A stretch of DNA of 64,000 bases, taken from assembly GCF_004762095.1 (NCBI RefSeq), contig NZ_SIJH01000017.1, positions 1 through 64,000 of the forward strand, in the 5' to 3' direction. Of the stretch, positions 50,749 to 63,015 are shown in pieces (position 1 is the first letter of the stretch; each line of letters starts with the position of its first letter). The stretch is from Tabrizicola caldifontis. GTDB lineage: Bacteria; Pseudomonadota; Alphaproteobacteria; Rhodobacterales; Rhodobacteraceae. The notes beneath the pieces were generated by a model. It saw nothing but the letters and a program-made list of their open reading frames with translations. It did no database searches and was not told the DNA's origin. A program made the position numbers and the translations under genes.

Positions 50749-52014
50749 ATGGACCATTTTCTTTACCGGAACGGCACGCTGCACGCCGAGGGTGTGGCGA
50801 TCCCCGATATCGCCGCGACAGTGGGCACCCCGTTCTATGTCTATTCCACCGCGACGCTGACGCGGCACTACCGGCTGTTCACCGATGCTCTGGCCCCCTT
50901 GCCGCATCTGGTGTGCTTCGCGATCAAGTCGCTGTCGAACGTCGCGGTGCTGAAGACACTGGGCAATCTGGGCGCGGGGATGGATGTGGTCTCGGGCGGG
51001 GAATACCTGCGGGCAAAGGCCGCGGGTGTGCCGGGCGAGCGCATCGTGTTCTCGGGCGTGGGGAAAACGCGCGAGGAGATGCGGCTGGCGCTGACCGGCG
51101 GGATCCGCCAGTTCAACGTCGAAAGCGAACCAGAACTGCGCGCCCTGTCCGAGGTGGCGACCTCGCTTGGCCTGACCGCGCCGATCACCATTCGCGTCAA
51201 CCCGGATGTGGACGCGCGCACGCACGAGAAGATCGCCACCGGCAAGAAGGAGAACAAGTTCGGCATACCGATTGCCCGTGCGTCCGAGGTCTATGCCGAA
51301 GCCGCCGCCCTGCCGGGGCTTCAGGTGGTCGGCATCGACGTCCACATCGGCAGCCAGCTGACCGAGTTGGAACCCTTCGAACAGGCCTATCTCAAGGTCG
51401 CCGACCTGACCCGCCGCCTGCGCAGCGAAGGCCACACCATCACCCGCCTCGACCTCGGCGGCGGGCTTGGCATCCCCTACACCCGCTCGAACGAGGCGCC
51501 GCCCCTGCCCACCGACTATGGCGCGCTGATCAAGCGGACGGTCGGCGATCTGGGCTGCGAGATCGAGATCGAGCCCGGAAGGCTGATTTCCGGCAATGCG
51601 GGTCTTCTGGTGGCGTCTGTCATCTACATCAAGAATGGTGAGGGGCGCGATTTCCTGATCCTCGACGCGGCGATGAACGATCTGGTGCGCCCCTCGATGT
51701 ATGGTGCGCACCATGACATCGTGACCGTGGCCGAGCCCCCCGTTGCGGCGCCGACGCAGGAGTTCGACGTGGTCGGTCCGGTCTGCGAGACCGGTGACAC
51801 CTTTGCCAGGGGGCGCGAGCTGCCGCTGGTGGCAGAAGGCGACCTGATCGCCTTCCGCTCGGCCGGTGCCTATGGCGCGGTGATGGCCTCGGAATACAAC
51901 ACCCGGCCGCTGGTACCGGAGGTGCTGGTCAACGGGGATCACTTCGCTGTCATCAGGGAAAGACCGACCTTTGACGAAATCCTGCGGCGCGATACCATTC
52001 CGCCGTGGCTGTGA
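50749..52014 (+). CDS. lysA: Diaminopimelate decarboxylase
   Basis: This PLP enzyme converts meso-diaminopimelate to lysine. The 421-residue protein has Lys60 (CFAIKSLSN) as PLP lysine, HIGSQLTELEPF, the glycine-rich LDLGGGLGIPY and EIEPGRLISGNAG, and near the C-terminus PVCETGDTFARGRELP with the active-site Cys. ATG 50749 is chosen as the conserved start; ATG 50737 would add four residues. argH, a lipoprotein and a DUF2834 gene lie upstream, interrupted by the opposite-strand qor. Confidence 0.95.
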   Translation: MDHFLYRNGTLHAEGVAIPDIAATVGTPFYVYSTATLTRHYRLFTDALAPLPHLVCFAIKSLSNVAVLKTLGNLGAGMDVVSGGEYLRAKAAGVPGERIVFSGVGKTREEMRLALTGGIRQFNVESEPELRALSEVATSLGLTAPITIRVNPDVDARTHEKIATGKKENKFGIPIARASEVYAEAAALPGLQVVGIDVHIGSQLTELEPFEQAYLKVADLTRRLRSEGHTITRLDLGGGLGIPYTRSNEAPPLPTDYGALIKRTVGDLGCEIEIEPGRLISGNAGLLVASVIYIKNGEGRDFLILDAAMNDLVRPSMYGAHHDIVTVAEPPVAAPTQEFDVVGPVCETGDTFARGRELPLVAEGDLIAFRSAGAYGAVMASEYNTRPLVPEVLVNGDHFAVIRERPTFDEILRRDTIPPWL

Positions 52015-52053
52015 CGCGATGCAGCGTGTCGGGGCCGTCCCAGGGCAGGTGAG

Positions 52054-54567
52054 ATGACTGGAAAGACCCCGGAACCGCCGCTGAAAACACTTGTCTGGCC
52101 GATGCGCCTGACGCTTCTGGGGCTGTGGTCAGAGCGGCTGGCGCGCGCCTTCTGGCCACTGTGGTCGCTGATTCTGCTGGTACTGGCGGCGCTTGCCTTC
52201 GGCGTTCAGGATGTCGGACCCCTGCGCTGGGCGCAGATCGGCGGGGGCTTGGTCGGTCTTGCCGCGCTGGTCCTTCTGGGGCTGGGCCTGCGGCGCTTCC
52301 GCAAACCCACGATGATCGACGCGCTTGTCCGGCTGGATGCAACGATGCCGGGGCGCCCCATATCGGCCCTGCTGGACCGGCAGGCCATCGGCACGGCAGA
52401 CCCCGCTTCGCTGGCCGTATGGCAGGCACATCTTGACCGCATGGCCGCCCGCGCCGCAACTGCCCGCCCCGTGCCGCCCGACCTGCGACTGTCGTCGCGC
52501 GACCCGTTTTCCTTGCGCTACGTCGCGCTGACCGCCTTTGTCATGGCGCTGATCTTCGGATCCTTCTGGCGTGTGGCCAGCGTATCGGGCCTGGCACCCG
52601 GCGCAGCTGTCGCCATGCCGGGCGGGCCAAGCTGGGAAGGCTGGGCCCAGCCGCCGGCCTATACCGGAAAGCCATCGCTTTACCTGAACGAAATCACCGC
52701 CGACACCATCGAACTGCCGACCGGCACCCGGATCCAGATCCGGGTCTATGGCCCGGAAGGCGGCCTGACGGTCACGCAGACTGTCGCCGACCCACCACCA
52801 CCCGCCACGCCCTCGGAAGGCGGGGCCACACCTGCGGCAGCCGCGCCCGAGGGCATGGCCGGCGTCAGCGACCTGACCGTCACCCGCTCCGGCCACCTGG
52901 CGATAGAGGGACCGAACGGCCGCGAATGGCAGATCAAGGCGCTGCCCGACGGCCTGCCGGTGATCGCGGTTTCCGGCGCCATGGGGCGCGAGGCGGACGG
53001 CCGCTTCAGGCAGGGGTTCACGGCCACCGACGATTACGGCGTCGTCGCGGGCCGGGTCACCATCACCCTTGACCTGGCCAGGATCGACCGCCGCCACGGG
53101 CTTGCCCCCGACCCCGAGCCGGTAGAGCCGGTGACGCTGGATCTGCCCATGCCCCTGTCGGGCAAGCGGACCGACATTGCCGAGACGCTGATCGACGACC
53201 TGTCGAAGCACGTCTTCGCCAATCTTCCGGTGACCATGGTCTTCGCGGCGGTCGATGCGGCGGGTCAGGAAGGCCAGTCCCAACCCTACAGCGTGACGCT
53301 GCCCGGCAAACGGTTCTTCGACCCCCTGGCCGCCGCGCTGATCGAGATGCGGCGGGACATCCTGTGGAACCGGATCAACGCCCCGCGTGCGGTGGAGCTG
53401 CTGAAGGCGGTGACGCACCGGCCCGAAGGTTTCATCCGGCATGAGCGGGCCTTCCTTTACCTGCGCGTACTGATCCGCGAGCTTGAGGCGCGTGAGGCCA
53501 GCCTCTCGGTCGAGGACCGCGACCGGCTGGCCGAGGATCTGTGGACCATCGCGCTGATGGTCGAGGAGGGAAATCTTCAGGACGCCTTCGAACGGCTGCA
53601 GCGCGCGCAGGACCGGCTGGACGAGGCGATCCGCAATGGCGCCTCGCCCGAGGAGATCGACCAGCTGATGCGCGAGATGCAGCAGGCGCTGAACGAATAC
53701 ATGCGCGAACTGGCCGAGGAGGCGCAGCGCAACCCCGATCAGCAGCAGCAGGGGATGATGCAGGGCCAGATGATGTCGGGCGACCAGCTGCAGCAGATGC
53801 TGGACGAGCTGCAGCGCCTGATGGAGGAAGGCCGCACCGCCGAGGCTGCCGAACTGATGGAACAGCTGCGCCAGCTGATGCAGAACATGCAGGTCGTTCA
53901 GGGCCAGGGCGGCCAGGGCCAGGGCGGCCCGATGGGCGAACTGGGCCAGACCCTGCGCGACCAGCAACAGCTGTCCGACGATGCCTACCGCGACATGCAG
54001 GAAGGCCGGAACGGCCAGCAGCCGGAGGGGCAGGAGGGCGGCGAACAGCAGGGCGACGGCCAGGGCCAGGGCTCGCTGGCCGAACGCCAGCAGGAACTGC
54101 GCAACCGGCTGGACCAGTTGCAGCGCGGCCAGCTGCCGGGCGACGGCACTGCTGCCGGAGAGGAAGGCCGCCGCAACCTGGACCGCGCGGGCCGCGCGAT
54201 GGAACAGGCGGAAGAGGCACTGCGCAGCGGCGATCTGGACGGTGCGCTGGACCGTCAGGCCGAAGCGATGGAAGCGATGCGCGACGGCTTGCAGAACTTT
54301 GGCGAGGCGCTGGCCCAGGAACAGCGTGAAAACCGCGATGCGCAGGGTGGCGACCAGCGCTTCGGCAGCGCCGACCCCGCAGGCCGCGACCCGCTCGGCC
54401 GTCGCCCGGGCGAAACCGCGCGGATCGGATCGGACGAGAACATAGTGCAGAACGACCCGAACCGCCGCGCGCAGGAACTGCTGGACGAGATCCGCCGCCG
54501 TTCGGGCGAGCTGATGCGGCCGACCGAGGAACTCGACTATCTCAAGCGGCTGCTGCAACTGTTCTAG
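52054..54567 (+). CDS. TIGR02302/DUF4175-family membrane protein
   Basis: The gene encodes 837 residues. Two membrane helices near the N-terminus (about 28-48 and 58-76) and a third around 155-172 anchor a large periplasmic part with beta domains (WEGWAQPPAYTGKPSLYLNE ... FRQGFTATDDYGVVAG). From about residue 440 it becomes helical and, at 540-740, very rich in Gln and Glu (DQQQQGMMQGQMMSGDQLQQ). It matches a Rhizobiales/Rhodobacterales family of unknown function usually next to lysA. The Gln-rich repeats are in frame and gene-typical, not a separate element. Confidence 0.88.
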   Translation: MTGKTPEPPLKTLVWPMRLTLLGLWSERLARAFWPLWSLILLVLAALAFGVQDVGPLRWAQIGGGLVGLAALVLLGLGLRRFRKPTMIDALVRLDATMPGRPISALLDRQAIGTADPASLAVWQAHLDRMAARAATARPVPPDLRLSSRDPFSLRYVALTAFVMALIFGSFWRVASVSGLAPGAAVAMPGGPSWEGWAQPPAYTGKPSLYLNEITADTIELPTGTRIQIRVYGPEGGLTVTQTVADPPPPATPSEGGATPAAAAPEGMAGVSDLTVTRSGHLAIEGPNGREWQIKALPDGLPVIAVSGAMGREADGRFRQGFTATDDYGVVAGRVTITLDLARIDRRHGLAPDPEPVEPVTLDLPMPLSGKRTDIAETLIDDLSKHVFANLPVTMVFAAVDAAGQEGQSQPYSVTLPGKRFFDPLAAALIEMRRDILWNRINAPRAVELLKAVTHRPEGFIRHERAFLYLRVLIRELEAREASLSVEDRDRLAEDLWTIALMVEEGNLQDAFERLQRAQDRLDEAIRNGASPEEIDQLMREMQQALNEYMRELAEEAQRNPDQQQQGMMQGQMMSGDQLQQMLDELQRLMEEGRTAEAAELMEQLRQLMQNMQVVQGQGGQGQGGPMGELGQTLRDQQQLSDDAYRDMQEGRNGQQPEGQEGGEQQGDGQGQGSLAERQQELRNRLDQLQRGQLPGDGTAAGEEGRRNLDRAGRAMEQAEEALRSGDLDGALDRQAEAMEAMRDGLQNFGEALAQEQRENRDAQGGDQRFGSADPAGRDPLGRRPGETARIGSDENIVQNDPNRRAQELLDEIRRRSGELMRPTEELDYLKRLLQLF

Positions 54568-54675
54568 GGCAAGGCGCCGCATCGCAGCCGCGGGCAGGGC
54601 CTTCGGGATGCGGGCCGGGGTTGCGCGCGGCCCTGCGCCTTGCGCCCCACGCCGATCCGCACCACTCTGGCCCTC

Positions 54676-55404
54676 ATGACCGACCCCGACCATCCCGCCG
54701 GCCGCCTGATCGCGCTAGACCTTGCCCGGACGATCGCGATCGTCTGCATGGTCATCTTTCACTTTACTTTCGACCTTGCGCTTTTCGGCCACATCCCGCC
54801 CGAAACGATCTATCAGCCGTTCTGGTATTATTTCGCACGGGCGATCGCGGGCAGCTTCCTGTTCCTTTCCGGCGTCAGCCTGTGGCTGGCCCATGGGCAG
54901 GGCGTCCGCTGGCGGCCTTTCTGGGTCCGATGGGCCAGAATCGCGGGCGCGGCCGTTCTGGTCACGCTGGCAAGCCTTTGGTTCGTTCCCGGCGGGCCGA
55001 TCTGGTTCGGCATCCTGCATGCCATCGCGGCGGTCAGCCTGCTGGGCCTTGCGGCCCTGCGCCTTCCCTGGCCGGCGACGCTGGCGCTGGCTGCCGCTGT
55101 CTTTGCAATCGGCGTCAAGGTGCAGAGCCCGGCCTTCGACCCGATCTGGCTGGTCTGGACGGGACTGGCCGAAAGCCGCCCGATGATGGGCGACTATGTG
55201 CCGCTCTTTCCCTGGGCCGCGCCGGCGCTGGCCGGGATCGGGCTGGCCCGCGCGCTGCGGATCGACCGCTGGCCCGCCCGGCTGCCGTCGCCCACGCTGC
55301 GGTGGCTTGCCTTTCCCGGCCGTCATTCGCTGATCATCTACCTGGTCCACCAGCCGATCCTCATCGGGCTGTTCAGCCTGCACGCCCGGATCACGGGCGG
55401 CTGA
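54676..55404 (+). CDS. DUF1624 (heparan-alpha-glucosaminide N-acetyltransferase-like) membrane protein
   Basis: This 242-residue protein with about seven helices shows RLIALDLARTIAIVCMVIFHFTFDLALFG with the conserved His, a central GILHAIAAVSLLGL, and RHSLIIYLVHQPILIGL at the end. This is the DUF1624 pattern related to lysosomal HGSNAT acetyltransferases. Bacterial substrates are unknown; surface-glycan acetylation is one guess. ATG 54676 fits; a longer start at 54640 is unconserved. It is 64 bases before pheT. Confidence 0.82.
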   Translation: MTDPDHPAGRLIALDLARTIAIVCMVIFHFTFDLALFGHIPPETIYQPFWYYFARAIAGSFLFLSGVSLWLAHGQGVRWRPFWVRWARIAGAAVLVTLASLWFVPGGPIWFGILHAIAAVSLLGLAALRLPWPATLALAAAVFAIGVKVQSPAFDPIWLVWTGLAESRPMMGDYVPLFPWAAPALAGIGLARALRIDRWPARLPSPTLRWLAFPGRHSLIIYLVHQPILIGLFSLHARITGG

Positions 55405-55468
55405 CCCGGCTTCCCCTTGCGCGCCCTTTGCGCTAAGCCCGGTCGCGCCAAGCACACCGGGAGCCCGC

Positions 55469-57889
55469 ATGATGAAATTCACCCTGTCCTGGCTGAAGGA
55501 CCACCTCGACACCGAGGCCAGCGTCGCCGCCATTGCCGAGGCGCTGACCGATCTGGGGCTTGAGGTCGAGGGCATCGAGGATCCTGCGGCACGGCTGGGC
55601 GCCTTCCGCATCTGCCGGGTGATCGAGGCCGTGCAGCACCCCAATGCCGACCGCCTGCGCGTCTGCCGGGTGGAAACCTTTCCCGATGGCCCCGGCGGCC
55701 GGGCCGAGGAGGTGCAGGTCGTCTGCGGCGCACCCAATGCGCGGACCGGTCTGATCGGTGTGTTCGCGCCACCGGGAACCCATGTTCCCGGAACGGGAGT
55801 CGATCTGAAGCCTAGCGTGATCCGCGGGGTGGAATCGAACGGGATGCTGTGTTCCGAACGCGAACTGATGCTTTCGGACAATCACGACGGCATCATCGAA
55901 CTGCCCGCCGATGCGCCCTTGGGGATGCGCTTCATCGACTATCGCGGGCTGAACGACCCGGTGATCGAGATCAAGGTCACCCCGAACCGTCCCGACGCGC
56001 TTGGCGTGCGTGGCATCGCCCGCGACCTCGCCGCGCGCGGACTGGGGAAGTTGAAGCCGCTCGCCGTGACTGCGGTCAAGGGCACCTTCCCCACCCCCAT
56101 CGGCGTCCGTATCGACCCTGCGCTGAAGGCGAAGGGCTGCCCCCACTTTGCCGGCCGGCTGATCCGCGGCGTGAAGAACGGCCCTTCGCCCGACTGGATG
56201 CAGGCCCGCCTGAAAGCCATCGGCCTGCGTCCGATCTCGGCGCTGGTGGACATCACCAACTACTTCACCTTCGGCCTGAACCGGCCGCTGCACGTCTTCG
56301 ACGCCGCCAAGGTGAAGGGCGACCTGGTGATCCGCCCGGCTCGCGACGGGGAAGCCCTGCTCGCGCTGGATGGCAAGACCTATGCGCTTTCCCCCGCCAA
56401 CATGGTCATTGCCGATGACAACGGCCCGGAGTCCCTTGCCGGGATCATGGGCGGCGAGGCTTCGGGCTGCACGCCGGACACCACCGACGTCTTCCTTGAA
56501 TCGGCCTACTGGGATCCCATCACCATCGCCGCGACGGGGCGTGCGCTGAAGATCAACTCGGACGCCCGCTACCGATTCGAACGCGGGGTGGATCCGGCCT
56601 TCACCCTGCCGGGGCTGGAACTGGCCACGCAGATGATCCTCGACCTGTGCGGCGGTGAGGCCGGGACGGTGGTGCAGGACGGCGCGCCGCTGGACACCAT
56701 GCGCAGCTACCGGCTGGACCCCGCCCGCGTTGTCAGCCTTGTGGGAATGGAGATCCCCGAGGCCACCCAGCGCGCCACACTTGAAGCTCTGGGCTTTACC
56801 CTGAACGGCAACGACGCGATCCCGCCCAGCTGGCGCCCCGACATTCTTGGCGATGCCGACCTGGTCGAGGAAGTCGCCCGTATCGCCAGCCTGACGAAAC
56901 TGCAGGGCGCGCCGATGGCCCGCACGCAGCCCGGCGTGCCGCGCCCGATCCTGACGCCGCTGCAGGTCCGCGAACGCACCGCGCGCCGCACGATCGCCGC
57001 GCTCGGCTACAACGAATGCGTGACCTACAGCTTCATCGACGCCAGGGCCGCCGCGCTGTTCGGCGGCGGGTCCGATGCTGTGCGGATCGAAAACCCGATC
57101 TCCTCGGAAATGACGCATCTGCGCCCCGATCTTCTGCCCGGCCTTCTGGCGGCGGCGGCGCGCAACCAGGCGCGCGGCTTCATGGATCTGGCGCTGTTCG
57201 AGGTCGGCCCTGCCTTCCATGGCGGCGAGCCCGGCGAACAGCACCTGCAGGCCGCGGGCCTGCTTGTCGGCGCCACTGCACCACGCGATCCGCACGGGTC
57301 GCGCCGGATGGTCGATGTGTTCGACGCCAAGGCTGATGCCGAGGCGGTGCTGGCCGCCTTGGGCGCGCCGGCCCGGGCGCAGATCAGCCGCAAGGTCGCC
57401 CAATGGTGGCATCCCGGCCGGTCGGGCGCGATCGGGCTGGGGCCGACCGTGATGGCGACATTCGGCGAGGTGCATCCCCGCATCCTGCAGGCGCTGGATG
57501 TGAAGGGCCCCGCTGTGGCCTTCACCGTCCTCGTCGCCAACGTTCCGGTGCCCAAGGTCAAGACCCCCACCCGCCCCGCCCTGTCGATCAGCGATCTGCA
57601 GGCGGTGGAACGCGACTTCGCCTTCGTCGTGGATGCCCACGTCGAGGCGCTGACGGCCGTCAACGCGGCGCAGGGGGCCGACAAGACGCTGATCGAAAGC
57701 GTCCGCGTCTTCGACCAGTTCAGCGGGCCAAAGGCCGAGGCGCAGATGGGACCGGGCAAGAAGTCCATCGCCCTGACCGTTCGGCTGCAACCGACCGAGG
57801 CGACCCTGACCGAGGCCGAGATCGAGGCGGTTTCGGCGAAGATCATCGAAAAGGTGACCAAGGCCACCGGCGGCGCCCTGCGCGCCTGA
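55469..57889 (+). CDS. pheT: Phenylalanine--tRNA ligase beta subunit
   Basis: PheT is the large subunit of the alpha2-beta2 enzyme, with editing and tRNA-anticodon-binding parts. The 806-residue protein has the N-terminal KFTLSWLKDHLDTE, a tRNA-binding (EMAP-like) domain at about 40-150 (QVVCGAPNARTGLIGVFAPPG), the B3/B4 editing domain (ALVDITNYFTFGLNRPLHVFDAAK), the B5 domain and the C-terminal ferredoxin-like anticodon domain (ISDLQAVERDFAFVVD). ATG 55469 is followed by a second ATG at 55472. pheS, usually just upstream, is absent; a DUF1624 gene sits there instead. Confidence 0.96.
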   Translation: MMKFTLSWLKDHLDTEASVAAIAEALTDLGLEVEGIEDPAARLGAFRICRVIEAVQHPNADRLRVCRVETFPDGPGGRAEEVQVVCGAPNARTGLIGVFAPPGTHVPGTGVDLKPSVIRGVESNGMLCSERELMLSDNHDGIIELPADAPLGMRFIDYRGLNDPVIEIKVTPNRPDALGVRGIARDLAARGLGKLKPLAVTAVKGTFPTPIGVRIDPALKAKGCPHFAGRLIRGVKNGPSPDWMQARLKAIGLRPISALVDITNYFTFGLNRPLHVFDAAKVKGDLVIRPARDGEALLALDGKTYALSPANMVIADDNGPESLAGIMGGEASGCTPDTTDVFLESAYWDPITIAATGRALKINSDARYRFERGVDPAFTLPGLELATQMILDLCGGEAGTVVQDGAPLDTMRSYRLDPARVVSLVGMEIPEATQRATLEALGFTLNGNDAIPPSWRPDILGDADLVEEVARIASLTKLQGAPMARTQPGVPRPILTPLQVRERTARRTIAALGYNECVTYSFIDARAAALFGGGSDAVRIENPISSEMTHLRPDLLPGLLAAAARNQARGFMDLALFEVGPAFHGGEPGEQHLQAAGLLVGATAPRDPHGSRRMVDVFDAKADAEAVLAALGAPARAQISRKVAQWWHPGRSGAIGLGPTVMATFGEVHPRILQALDVKGPAVAFTVLVANVPVPKVKTPTRPALSISDLQAVERDFAFVVDAHVEALTAVNAAQGADKTLIESVRVFDQFSGPKAEAQMGPGKKSIALTVRLQPTEATLTEAEIEAVSAKIIEKVTKATGGALRA

Positions 57890-57905
57890 ACTCTGCAACG
57901 GTCGG

Positions 57906-57923
57906 AAAAGCCCCTGACAGGGG
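57906..57923 (-). terminator. Small hairpin between pheT and holA
   Basis: CCCCT / AGGGG 5-bp stem with a GAC loop. On the minus strand it runs into GGCTTTTCC. It sits between convergent pheT and holA and may end holA transcription. Confidence 0.4.
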
Positions 57924-57941
57924 ATGGTCCGGCCACCGAGA

Positions 57942-58955
57942 TCAGCGGCGCGTCATCGCGATGCGGATCAACGCACGTTCCATCAGCGCCATGCCGGGTG
58001 CACGGCTGGCCGAACGCAGCATGAGATCGGTCTCCAGCAGGATCGCGATGGCGCTTTCCAGCGCCCGCGTTCCCCATTGCCCGGCCTGGCGCCCCATCGC
58101 ATCCTTCTGCTTGAAGTTCACGCGCGCCTTCTGGATGCCCACGGCCGGTCCTGCCGGATCGGTCGCCGCGGCATGCAGGATACGGAAATGCCGCAGTGCC
58201 GCGATGCAGATTGTCACCGGTAGCGTCCCCTGCCCCTCGAGCCGCCGGAACAGCGGGCCGATGGCATTTGTCCGCGCCTCAGCCACGGCAGAGATCAGTT
58301 CGTCCACCTCGGCCTCGATGGTGGCAGGTGCCAAGGCGGCGACATCCGTCGGGGTCAGGGGCGTGGGATCGCCGTATTTGTAAAGCGCGATCTTTTCCAG
58401 CGTCTGACGGAAATCGCCGGGGTCAAGCGCGCGGGCCAGGGTGTTCAGGTCGTTCATCGCCTCATGGTCGATGTCGGTCAGACCGGCCTTCTTAAGCGCA
58501 TCCTCGATCTCTTCCCGGCTGGGCGGATCGTCGTACAGGCCGATGCTGACCGCCGAAGGATGCTTTTCGAACAGGGTCTTGAGAGCGGATTTCCCGGTCA
58601 GACCGCCGGCCGTGACCACGATCACCGCATCGCCCGGCAGCCAGGCTTTCAGCGCGGCGCCGACGGCATCAGCCAGGCTGTCGGTCGCATCCTCGACAAA
58701 GGCAACGCGGGGGCCGGGGAAGAAACCGACAGCCTTGATCGCATCCAGAAGCAGGCTGCCGTCCTTGCGCAGATCGCCACCCGCGATTCGCGTCAGCCGC
58801 ATCTCGGCTTCGCCGTCAGGCCCTACCAGGGCAGCGATCGCCTCTTGCCGCTTCAGGGCCACCCGCATCGCGTCGGCCCCAAAGATCAGAAGGCCCGCCC
58901 GCGACGGATCCGGTTTCGCGCAGTAGCGGGCGGCCTCGACCCCTTTCAGGATCAT
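57942..58955 (-). CDS. holA: DNA polymerase III subunit delta
   Basis: HolA is the wrench of the clamp loader that opens the beta clamp. The 337-residue protein begins MILKGVEAARYCAKPDPSRAGLLIFGADAMRVALKRQEAI and has AAA+-like folds without a P-loop, LKAWLPGDAVIVVTAGGLTGKSALKTLFE and a helical C-terminal domain (RHFRILHAAATDPAG). Its ATG overlaps the lptE stop by four bases, the usual leuS-lptE-holA order. Confidence 0.92.
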   Translation of the reverse strand: MILKGVEAARYCAKPDPSRAGLLIFGADAMRVALKRQEAIAALVGPDGEAEMRLTRIAGGDLRKDGSLLLDAIKAVGFFPGPRVAFVEDATDSLADAVGAALKAWLPGDAVIVVTAGGLTGKSALKTLFEKHPSAVSIGLYDDPPSREEIEDALKKAGLTDIDHEAMNDLNTLARALDPGDFRQTLEKIALYKYGDPTPLTPTDVAALAPATIEAEVDELISAVAEARTNAIGPLFRRLEGQGTLPVTICIAALRHFRILHAAATDPAGPAVGIQKARVNFKQKDAMGRQAGQWGTRALESAIAILLETDLMLRSASRAPGMALMERALIRIAMTRR

Positions 58956-59452
58956 CGCCAGGAGGCCGAGGCGGCAATCAGCCGGGCCACGATCTGGTCG
59001 GCCAGGATGTACATCAGCCGGGTGGCAGCGTCCTCTTCGGCGGCCAGGCCCGCAACGGTGGATCCGGTTGCCGAATATGCGGTGAAGCTTTGCACCCGCC
59101 CGCCGGCGACGCGCGCCCCAGTGGCGCGTTCCGTCAGCCTGTATTTGACCACGCCTTTCAGGTTATAGCGGGTGATCCGGTTGTCCGAGGTGATGCCCAC
59201 ACCCACGGCCTCGGTCGTGATCGTATAGGCAAGGTCATAGCGAATGTCGCGGGGCCGGCCCAGGCGCTCTTCCAGCCGTTCGACCAGATCGAAGCCGTTC
59301 TTGTCGGTCGGATCCTGCACCCAGATCGCGCCGACCAGACGATCAGCCCCCGCCCCAGGCGCATAGGCCGGCGTGAAGCCGCAGGCGGCAAGGGCAAGGG
59401 GCGCGGCCAGGATGGCGCGGCGGGACAGGTGGCAGGACTCTGCTGCACCCAC
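58952..59452 (-). CDS. lptE: LPS-assembly lipoprotein LptE
   Basis: LptE plugs and helps assemble the LptD outer-membrane LPS translocon. The 166-residue protein has a signal SRRAILAAPLALAACGF with a lipobox (Cys 26 from the GTG), followed by TPAYAPGAGADRLVGAIWV and a beta-rich domain (YNLKGVVKYRLTERATG). I chose GTG 59452, preceded by GAAGGACGG; no in-frame ATG lies near. The gap to leuS contains a palindromic repeat (59531-59562). It overlaps holA by four bases. Confidence 0.85.
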   Translation of the reverse strand: MGAAESCHLSRRAILAAPLALAACGFTPAYAPGAGADRLVGAIWVQDPTDKNGFDLVERLEERLGRPRDIRYDLAYTITTEAVGVGITSDNRITRYNLKGVVKYRLTERATGARVAGGRVQSFTAYSATGSTVAGLAAEEDAATRLMYILADQIVARLIAASASWR

Positions 59453-59530
59453 CCGTCCTTCTGCAACAGAGGCAGAGGACGGCACCGCATCAGGCGCGTT
59501 ACCGCGGTCAAGGGGCGCAGCCGTGGCTTT

Positions 59531-59562
59531 CTTCCCCTTGCGGGGGAGGGTCCGGGTGGGGA
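59531..59562. repeat. GC-rich palindromic repeat, copy G
   Basis: CTTCCCCTTGCGGGGGAGGG then TCCGGGTGGGG, in the leuS-lptE gap. It resembles copies A-F in its CCCC-TTG/CG-GGGGAGGG core. Confidence 0.6.
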
Positions 59563-59570
59563 GGCTGGCC

Positions 59571-62126
<2,556 letters not shown>

Positions 62127-62218
62127 CGACGGGCCTCATGCGGAATTGCGCGCGGAATTACACATGTGCAGCGGGAAAGGTCCACCCCTTCCCCGACACA
62201 AGGCCCCGGGCAAGCGCC

Positions 62219-62743
62219 CTAAAGCTTGCTGTCGCGCACCCGCAGCTGCCGGGCACGGGTCAGGATCGCATCCTCGACCGCGCGCACCGTTTCGGGCGCG
62301 ACCGGCGCGCCGCCCTGGCCCTGCAACGCCACCTTCAGGCTGCGCGCATCCAGCGCCGGATCCTGCACATAGATCGTCGCCCGATAGGCCCGCCCGCCAC
62401 CCGGGGGCCGGCCATAGCCGGTCACGATCACCCCGGTGAACGGATCGACCGATTCGATGGGCAGAAAATTCAGCACCTCAAGGCTGGCCTGCCAGATATA
62501 CTTGTTCACCTCGACCGTGGTGTTCGGGTTGTCGGCAGCCGAGAACAGATCCCAGACCGTCGATCGCGGCTGATCCTTGCCCTCTGCCTTGGCGATGGCG
62601 GCACGCTGGGCCTCGGCGCGCTCCTTCCGGGTCATCTGCTGTTCGGTCGAGGTGCCCCCGTTGAACAGGCCGCCGCCGCAGGCCGAAAGCATTGCGACCA
62701 GACCCGTCGCCAGTCCGATGCGTGAAACGCGATGCCAGTTCAT
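62219..62743 (-). CDS. DUF3576 lipoprotein
   Basis: The 174-residue protein has a lipoprotein signal (MNWHRVSRIGLATGLVAMLSAC) and then the DUF3576 pattern: STVWDLFSAADNPNTTVEVNKYIWQASLEVLNFLPIESVDPFTGVIVTGYG. These lipoproteins are found in Alphaproteobacteria next to leuS, as here, and may act at the outer membrane; function is not established. A longer start (62821) is unconserved. Confidence 0.87.
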   Translation of the reverse strand: MNWHRVSRIGLATGLVAMLSACGGGLFNGGTSTEQQMTRKERAEAQRAAIAKAEGKDQPRSTVWDLFSAADNPNTTVEVNKYIWQASLEVLNFLPIESVDPFTGVIVTGYGRPPGGGRAYRATIYVQDPALDARSLKVALQGQGGAPVAPETVRAVEDAILTRARQLRVRDSKL

Positions 62744-63015
62744 CCGACCACCCTGCCTGTCCGTGCCTTGCTGTCTAGCCCACCCACCCCGGCGTGCCAA
62801 GGGCTTTTGCCGGACGCGCAAGGTGACGCGCGCGCGTCAGCTGATGGCAAAGGGGCCGGCTTTCCCGACCTGTGGCATAGCTGCACCAGCTTTGCGCCGA
62901 TTTCGTGTGGCCGGTCCGTTTGGATTGCAATCCGCGGCGTGCCAGATGAAAAACCGGTCATTCCCCCTGCGGATTCCCCTGCGGCGGGCTTACCTTGAAG
63001 AAAGAGGGAAAAGAG

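Noticed and set aside
53690-54110. Tandem GGCCAGGGC-type repeats suggestive of a minisatellite
   Set aside because: They are in-frame Gln/Gly codons of the Gln-rich helical region of the TIGR02302 protein and vary as coding sequence does.
52129-54693. 854-residue minus-strand ORF opposite the TIGR02302/DUF4175 gene
   Set aside because: It is a shadow in GC-rich DNA. The plus-strand frame has membrane helices, family motifs and a proper start, and the reverse frame has no recognisable domain.
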